DNA of 64,000 bases, taken from Asterias rubens (taxonomy: Eukaryota > Echinodermata > Asteroidea > Forcipulatida > Asteriidae). Where the stretch lies: assembly GCF_902459465.1 (NCBI RefSeq), contig NC_047065.1, forward strand, positions 3,840,309 through 3,904,308, written 5' to 3'. Below, piece after piece: positions 57,359-64,000 of this stretch. How positions within the stretch are numbered: position 1 is the first letter of the stretch; each line of letters starts with the position of its first letter. The position numbers and the translations under genes are program-made. A model generated the notes under the pieces. The model worked only from the letters and a program-made list of their open reading frames with translations, was not told where the DNA came from and did no database searches.

Positions 57359-60300
57359 CTGGATAAAAGTGTAATTAGAAAAAAAGCCGAAACAAATGAA
57401 CAATTTTTAAAAAGACATCAAAATTAAATTTCGTCACGTTTAATTATTTGATCTGATCTCAGATATTAAACCTAAAAAAAAAATCTTGAAATCCCGCTCC
57501 TGGCTATACATTACCTGGACATGTTCCACAGCAGTCTCCTGGGACTGTAATTGGATCAAGACACGTTACTAGAGAGCAGTCTGTTGGTCCACATGATACA
57601 AAACCGTTTGAACACGTGCAGGAGATGCACGACTGGATTGGATCCGCCCACGTCTCACCACTCTGGTGCTCAGTGTTACGATGGAAGCAGCCGGCTGTTG
57701 ATACATTCAAAGAAATATTATTACAAAATGTTTTTAAGGGGCGAGTGTCTTCAAAAGGTTCTCTCATAGAGCTGCTTAAAGGCACTGTTCACGTTTGGTC
57801 TCAAAATATATATTTAGATAAAACCTCTTGGTAATGAGCAACGGAGAGCTCTTGATAGTATAAAACATTGTGAGAAACGACTCCCTCTGAAGTAACACAG
57901 TTTTTGAGAAAGAGGTAATTTCTCACTAAAATAATAAAAGATTTCTGGCCAGAAGCCCTTTATTCCTATCTGGAAGCACACGTACAACAAGGGTGTCTTT
58001 TCTTTCATCATTTTCTTGCAACTTCAATGATCAATTAAGTCCAAATTTTCACAGGTTTGTTATTTTATGCTGTTGGGATACATCAAGTGAGAATACTGGT
58101 CGTTGATAATTACCAAACGTGTTCAGTGCCTTTAAGCACAAAAAGTTAACATTTCTTCTTATTCCTGTTCACCCCGTTATTGGCGCTAATTTTGCTGTTG
58201 GGTGTGTAATCAAATAATAGTAATAAACATTTCTGAAATAAATAGATAACCACTGGGGCACAATTTTATTAAAGCCTGCAAGCACAAAAACTGTTAAGCA
58301 CAGAAAAGTATTGCTTAACAGAAACAGATTACCAGCCAGAATTAGTGTAGATTGTTGTGACTGTGCACCACTCAATCATAGCTTAGCAAAACAATCTTGT
58401 CAAGTAGTATTTTCTGCTTAACCGCTTTATGAAATTGGGCCTGGATGATTTTTTTTTACGTACCTCCACATTTCGGACAGCATTGTCCTGGCTCTGTAAC
58501 GGGGTTCTCGCAGAACAGCGCCGGGCATGCAACTGGGCCACATTTTACCTCTCCGTCGACACACTCGCACGTAGAGCAGTCATTATCCCAGGTGTCACCG
58601 TGTTGGTAGGTGCCTAAACCAAAGTCGAGTACACACTCCCTGAGCTCCAAATCTGCCGGTAGAAGGGCTAGTCAATTGACCATGGTTTTGACAGCATGAG
58701 GGCGCTTTCCACAGGAAATATTTTGTGCATCACAACAATTCTTTCATCTTATTTTAAAGGCACTGGACACTATTGATAATTACTCAAAACAATTGTTAGC
58801 ATGAAAACTTACTTGGTAACAAGCAATGGAAAGTTGTAGATGGTACAAAACATTGTGAGAAACGGCTCCTGCTTAAGTAGTTTTTAAGAAAGAGGTGATT
58901 TCTCACTCTTCTGAAAGCACACACATTTGTGCAACAAGGTTTTTGATTTCTTTAGTATTCTCTTGCAACTTCAACAACCAATTAAGTCAAAATGTTCACA
59001 GGTTTGTTATTTGATGCATATGTTGAGATACTGTACACCAAGTGAGAATACTGGTCTTTGACAGTTACCAAACTTATCCAGTGCCTTTAAACAGCCTGTA
59101 TGGTGTTTTCAATTTCGATAATATGAACAACAATGATTGGCTATCAAAAGTGACTACTTTGCACGCACGCTTCTTAAAAACTTTTGGATGCTTGTGAGGT
59201 GTTTGTAGGATGCTAAGAATGTGCATGTCAAAAGTATTATAATGCGATTAAATGTCATACTTACAATGTCACCCTAAACTACATACAGTTAGACTTATAA
59301 GATCAAAGAATAATGAGAGGAGACCAGTTACTCTTTGACTCGATGCCTCTTTTGCGGAATGCCATACTTGGGAGTATAGAGTGGATTGGCCACATGCCTG
59401 ATAAAAATGTGACAGAATCTGGCAAATTTTAATGAACCAATTCCAGGGGTTATGAGCAAGAGAGGCATGCTGGGAAAATTGCGTGGTGAGATCAATCACC
59501 CCTGGGAACACGGTTGATTTTATTTGCCTGATTTGAAAGGAAGACGATACTAGTGTTGGTTTTTTTTGACGATGGATGGTGCTGCGACGGTCACTATGAC
59601 ATTTGGCGTCATCTGTGCATGCCTCAGCTTTGACGACAGTGGTCCCTCAAACTCTAGGGCAGTACATGAGATGAGTCTGCGTTGTGCTGAAAACGACAAT
59701 GTTCAGCTGAAAACAACTGATACCGTAACAGAACCATCCGTCGTCCAAAACAAAAACTCTCTATAATATGAATGATTTCATTGTTTGATACGTACTGCAC
59801 CTAGCGCAGCATTCTCCCGGTGCCGTGACTGGGTTCTGGCATTCCGGTTCTGGACACTCGACGTGCTCGCAGCAGATAGCAGAGTCATCACAGAAGCAAT
59901 CCACGCACACGTCAGTCGGCTGGGTCCATCTCTCTCCGTGGTTGTACATGCGATCCTTCTGCATACACTGTCTGAAGTTGGCTGCAAAGGAACAAGTCGC
60001 TCGATTAAAGTTAGTATCCTAAAATTTTTGGTGTGTCGTGACCGAGTGGTTCACTGCGTAGGTCTAAAGTTCTGACGCCTGAAACATCAGATTGTGGGTT
60101 CTCCTCTAGCTAAGGAGAAGGTAACAATGTAGTGGTCGAGCGGTCTAGGTCACCGGACACCCAAGCTCACAGGGCCCAATCTCATGGCTCTGCTTACCGT
60201 AAGCACAGAATCGGCGCTTACGGAAGCAGGGAATTCTGTGCTTACGGCAAGCGTATTTCACGGGTTAGCAGCGAATTGTGGCTTCTGCGCATGCGTACTC

Positions 60301-63300
60301 TTCATTACTAGGCATTCTACGCTTACAAGGCTAGTGCAAAAATTTGGCGCTTGCACGTAAGCGGGGAATCAATCCAACATGGGTAAGAATACTTACTTGG
60401 GCACTAAGGGCTACATTTGCCAGGGGCCAAAAGTAGTGCCACATAACTCCAACATAAGAAGGAATACTTACTTGGGCACTGTGGACAGCATTTGCCCGGG
60501 ATGGTGACGAGATCCAAGTCGCATTGTACAGGGGCACAGTCCTCGACCAAGCACATGACCTCTCCGTTGACGCATTCACAACTCTCGCAGTCTGTAGGTT
60601 TCCATGTCTCACCAGTCTGGTATAGCTTGTTCTCATAGTTGCAAATAGCAACATCTGTGGTTTAAGAAACAACATTTTTGTTTTAAGGCTTTGTTTTGTT
60701 TTTGATGTTCCAAATTGAACTCTCTCTCTACTGTCATAAAAAATAATATTTGTTAAATATTTATTGAGCTGTTTGTCTCATTGAGAAGGATGATGGTTTT
60801 TTTATTTATTGAATTATAAATTGAATGTTTGTGGTGGAGCAAAATTGTCTGCTACAGCAGCTCTATGAAATTGGGTGATAAGGGTGTTTTTTCTTCCATT
60901 ATTATCTCGCAACTTTGATGACCGATTGAGCTCAAATTTTCACAGGTTTGTTATTTGATGCATATGTTGAGATACACCAACTGCGAAGGCTAGTCTTTGA
61001 CAATTACCAATAGTGTCCACTGCCCTTTAAGGACAATTACCTGGGCACACTGGACAGCAACCTCCTTCCTCGAGGTATGGTGATGCACATTCCGGTACTG
61101 GGCACACTCCAGGCTCCCCGCATGCAATCTCTGACATGGTGCAACGACACAGCAGGCATGAGTCTGCTGGATCATCAAAAGTATCTCCAGACTTGTAGGT
61201 TGTGCTGTTGAAGTGGCAGTCACCCTCGCCTGGTTTGACTGGAGGGAGTCAACAAGACAAACAGCAAACAAGTTATTATGGTATATTTGGTTTGATTGAC
61301 ACCATGTGTATGTCTTCTTGCTGAGTAGATTTGAGAACTTGTCTGTTTTATATTCTACTACAGCCGAGTAGATTTTCAGGAATTTGGGAGACTTCTCTAC
61401 TACCGCGGAGTAGATATTTGGACTTCAGGATACTTCTCAGTTTTTAAAAGAACTGTCTTGCTGTTTAACTACTACCTGGGTAGAAGATAGAAAATAAGTT
61501 ATTATGGTTTATTGGGGTGGTCGGATCAGCATAGTGGTATCTTTAACATGTATGCAGCGGCAATTTGATGAAATCCATACAAACTGCACTAATGACTTTC
61601 AGTCCTGAGCCGACAATGTACACTCTCTAAAAGCTAGTTTAGTTACACCAATGCTATTTTTTGACACAATGTTTTTTTTTCATTGACACAACAAATATAA
61701 CGATATAGAAAGGTTTGTGGTGATGATGATGTCGTATGCTATGTAGATCTCGTTTGAAAAATCCGTAAGCCAGTTTACGGCTAGGTCCTCAGCCAGGTGA
61801 AGGGCTTTGATGCCACCATCAAGGTGAGAGAGTGGGCAGTCATCTATCATGTGGCGCATCGTCTGTTGTTCTCCACAACCACAAAGCAGGAGATGCAAGG
61901 TAGCCCCATGCGGTAACACCATGTGATGACTATCTCTTAATGAGTTGGAGTGGTTCTGAGAGGAACCGTTGGTTTCATCTTGACAGTTCAATTAGTATGC
62001 TCTGATCGTCTTCTGGAGAAAAACATAACAATACATGATCATTTCATTAGCACTACTTACGTTTGCAGGTCTTGCAGCACACTCCTTCCACCTTCTGTAA
62101 TCTCTCGCAGTCCAGTACTGGACACGTTTCCTCTTGGCAGTCTGAGTTCCCGTTGTTGCACGTACACGTGTTACAATCGTCCGTCTTAATGGTCTCACCG
62201 TGGTTCAACTTCTCTCCCGTGCTGAGCACACAATCTGTCAATTCTTCACCTAGTGCAAAATAAAAATAAGTGAGATAAATTGGGTTTGTAGTTTCACATA
62301 AATTGTATACCCTTCTTTTGTATAGCAACTTCAAGATGGGCATGGAGCCAGGGTCCAATATCATAAAGCCTGTAAGCACAAAAATTTGCTTAGCATGAAA
62401 TTTCTTCCTTAATAAAAACAGGAATTCAAACCAAACTTTCACATGAATGATTTTCAGGATAAGCAAACAACAGCTGAATGCCAGCAACAAGCAATATGCA
62501 ACAAACTAAAGTTTTGTAATCTTGTTTTATATCAAGGAAGAAATTTCATGCTAAGCAAATTTTTGTGCTTACAGGCTTTATGAAATTGGGCCCTGGTTGA
62601 GAAGGTATTGCATTCTGCACTACCAACCAGGCTACTAAAGTGGATGATACTAATGCCTTCATCCTTATGGACTGTGAAGCCGAATTCACAAAACGCTAGG
62701 ATTAGTTCTTATCCTGAGTTAGAACGAGTAAACCGTCCTAACTTAGGATGGGTTAAATGCGGCCTAATGTCTTCGGATATGGAACTGAACTTGTCCTACA
62801 TTTGTAAGTTCTAAGATTAATTCTAAGTTAGGAAGAGAATTTGGTGAAATTGACAGCTGGTGACAGTTGATTTGGGCCATCGACCCAAATCAGTTTATAA
62901 GTGTAGCCCTCACCTTGAAGTGGGTGCCTGTGATAAAAAAAAAAAAAATTAAATGTGATTGTTATTCAAAATTTATTTAAACTAACCTGGACAGACGGGG
63001 CAGCAGTTGCCAGCCTCGGTTTGTGGGTTGTTGCATGTGATATCAGCGGTGCATTCGATTGGTCGACACTCTGTCATGCCGCTGTCGCATGTGCACTCCT
63101 CGCAGTTATTGTCCTTGGGTCTCCAGACCTCATCCTGCTTGCGGCTCTTGCCTTCGCTGTCCTTGCACTTCTTCAACACATCAGCTGAAAAGATCCATTA
63201 CGGGAATGCTCCATTAATATAAAAAAAAGAGGCACATCCTTTTCGTCTAGCAACTTACACCTGTTATCCCAATGTAATTTCTAAACATAACAACCCATAG

Positions 63301-63798
63301 CTAGGGTTGGGACATTTAACTGGTCAACCATTAAAAAACATTAAAACACAAGTTTGAAATCTAAGTTAGACAAAGCTGAAAGTTGTAATATGAGACCTAC
63401 CCTTTCAAAAAAATGTTACCCCAAGATACTATCCAGGAAGAATGCTTGCGACCCTTTTGTTGGTGGAACATTTCCGATCTTAATCTTCCACAAATCTCAC
63501 AGATTATTTTTAATCCCCTACAATCTGTTGAACATTTTGCTTTGTACACCCCACTGTGGTTTGTGGTTTTGTAATAAAAAAAATAATAAATCACAGAATG
63601 AATTGTGCGGAAAATTACCTTTGCATTTGGCGCAGCATTCATCGGCTTTCTTGGTGACGTCCTGACAGTCCAAGGATGGGCAAGTCTCCGATTCACACAT
63701 AATTTCTCCCTGGGTGCAGGTGCAAGAGACGCACGGCTGTGGTGTCCAGGTGTCCCCATCTTTGCGGTTTGCAGCACAGTGGATCAGAGGGATAGGCG
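56958..63798 (-). CDS. Secreted multi-VWC-domain protein, 3' part, with an unrecognised C-terminal domain
   Basis: Exons: 63798-63619, 63184-62987, 62249-62061, 61238-61041, 60654-60472, 59981-59796, 58652-58464, 57694-57515, 57358-56958. Each of the first eight is 180-198 bases, phase 1 at both ends, and encodes exactly one von Willebrand factor type C domain. Each domain shows the inner CxxCxC and terminal CCxxC, for example CVSCTC/CCAKC, CEECTC/CCPVC, CNTCTC/CCKTC, CESCEC/CCPQC, CSTCEC/CCPKC and CISCTC/CCGTC. The last exon encodes about 132 residues with no VWC pattern, ending LFGDEISTICLEAC then TAG. The 5' end, with signal peptide and any further domains, lies beyond the right edge. VWC arrays (chordin, KCP and CRIM1 types) often bind TGF-beta/BMP ligands; that role is only a possibility here. 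It is not KCP-like at its end, since no VWD domain follows. Confidence 0.9.
57776..58135 (+). mobile_element. Divergent TTAA MITE subfamily copy
   Basis: VWC-gene intron. Ends read TTAAAGGCACTGTTCACG / GTGTTCAGTGCCTTTAA and the interior is shorter and diverged, suggesting an older subfamily. Confidence 0.88.
58754..59090 (+). mobile_element. TTAA MITE, shortened
   Basis: VWC-gene intron. Intact TTAAAGGCACTGGACACT and CCAGTGCCTTTAA ends. The GAGACCTC hairpin region is deleted. Confidence 0.9.
60374..60501 (-). repeat. 75-bp tandem duplication across a VWC-gene splice donor
   Basis: ACTTACTTGGGCACT occurs at 60391 and 60466. The right copy contains the real exon end and donor. The left copy carries a decayed exon end (CAAATGTAGCCCTTAGTGCC on the gene strand) and its own GTAAGTATTC. 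Confidence 0.85.
60876..61030 (+). mobile_element. TTAA MITE, 3' third only
   Basis: It starts at the AAGGGTGTTTTTTC block and runs to CCACTGCCCTTTAA. The end lies 10 bases inside the intron from the 5' splice site at 61040. Confidence 0.88.
61757..61913 (-). pseudogene. LINE ORF2 C-terminal remnant
   Basis: The frame reads HLLLCGCGEQQTMRHMIDDC then PLSHLDGG and DLAVNWLTDF, the Cys/His tail common at the end of non-LTR ORF2 proteins. It is truncated on both sides and lies in a VWC-gene intron. Confidence 0.7.
62349..62597. mobile_element. MITE with GGGCCCAATTTCAT-type ends
   Basis: Arms of about 70 bases: CATAAAGCCTGTAAGCACAA / TTGTGCTTACAGGCTTTATG and TTGCTTAGCATGAAATTTCT / AGAAATTTCATGCTAAGCAA. 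Related sequences lie at 3845-4132, 11474-11620, 58246-58440 and 60165-60370. Confidence 0.85.
62685..62860. mobile_element. MITE, TTTCACCAAACTCTTCCTAA family
   Basis: GCTAGGATTAGTTCTTATCC opens and AGTTAGGAAGAGAATTTGGT closes it. Inverted relative to 15450-15630. VWC-gene intron. Confidence 0.72.
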
Positions 63799-64000
63799 CT
63801 AACAAGTAGAGATTTAATTATTCACTACATGAATCGCCGACCGCGAAGGATTTATACAGGATTGGCAAGAAAACAAATCATTATTGTGTAAGTTTAGTAT
63901 AAAAGTTTACTGATTATAAACTTATAATAAACTAAATTTTTTCTGTGAAATATTTTGTTGTGAAGTGAAGTAACCCCCCTCTCAAAAAAATTGTTTAGTC

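Noticed and set aside
60331-60675. 114-codon minus frame and the 60990-61271 frame
   Set aside because: Both are out-of-frame readings of VWC exons. The splice phase and cysteine pattern fix the other frame.

Overview
The window is nuclear DNA of a metazoan. Genes are split by GT-AG introns, the background is AT-rich, and intergenic and intronic DNA is crowded with short non-autonomous transposons, tRNA-derived SINEs and fold-back elements. Gene content and the repeat style (hundreds-of-bp TTAA-flanked MITEs, multi-VWC secreted protein) fit a marine invertebrate deuterostome, most likely an echinoderm and possibly a sea star. That assignment is inference and was not tested by a search.

Six protein genes were reconstructed exon by exon with consistent intron phases. 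From left to right: (1) a peroxisomal enoyl-CoA delta-isomerase-like crotonase, + strand, 2704-6855; (2) CTNNBL1, the spliceosome-associated ARM-repeat protein, - strand, 9445-19373 (its last exon is provisional); (3) ENY2, the SAGA/TREX-2 subunit, + strand, 20880-22769; (4) NSMAF/FAN, a GRAM-BEACH-WD40 protein with 24 exons, - strand, 30254-51399; (5) CMC2, a twin-CX9C cytochrome-oxidase assembly factor, + strand, 52780-54352; (6) the 3' part of a secreted protein with at least eight VWC domains and an unusual C-terminal domain, - strand, 56958-63798, continuing past the right edge. Strands alternate strictly (+ - + - + -), giving two head-to-head promoter regions (CTNNBL1/ENY2 and NSMAF/CMC2) and three convergent ends.

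The first 2.7 kb holds an array of about 55-bp tandem repeats. The space between genes and most introns is filled with repeats. The dominant one is a roughly 330-400 bp MITE with inverted ends TTAAAGGCAGTGGACAC... and TTAA target sites, 17 copies or fragments. There are also several unrelated fold-back elements that also use TTAA, tRNA-derived SINEs, and two decayed LINE reverse-transcriptase C-termini. Several elements are nested or joined through a shared TTAA, which gives a readable insertion history.

The genes do not form one pathway. They are housekeeping genes (lipid metabolism, splicing, transcription/mRNA export, TNF-receptor signalling, respiratory-chain assembly) plus one extracellular matrix or growth-factor-binding-type protein. 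I see no operon, CRISPR, viral or toxin system. The most unusual items are the C-terminal domain of the VWC protein and the TTAA-element nesting, including three different elements chained at shared TTAA sites.
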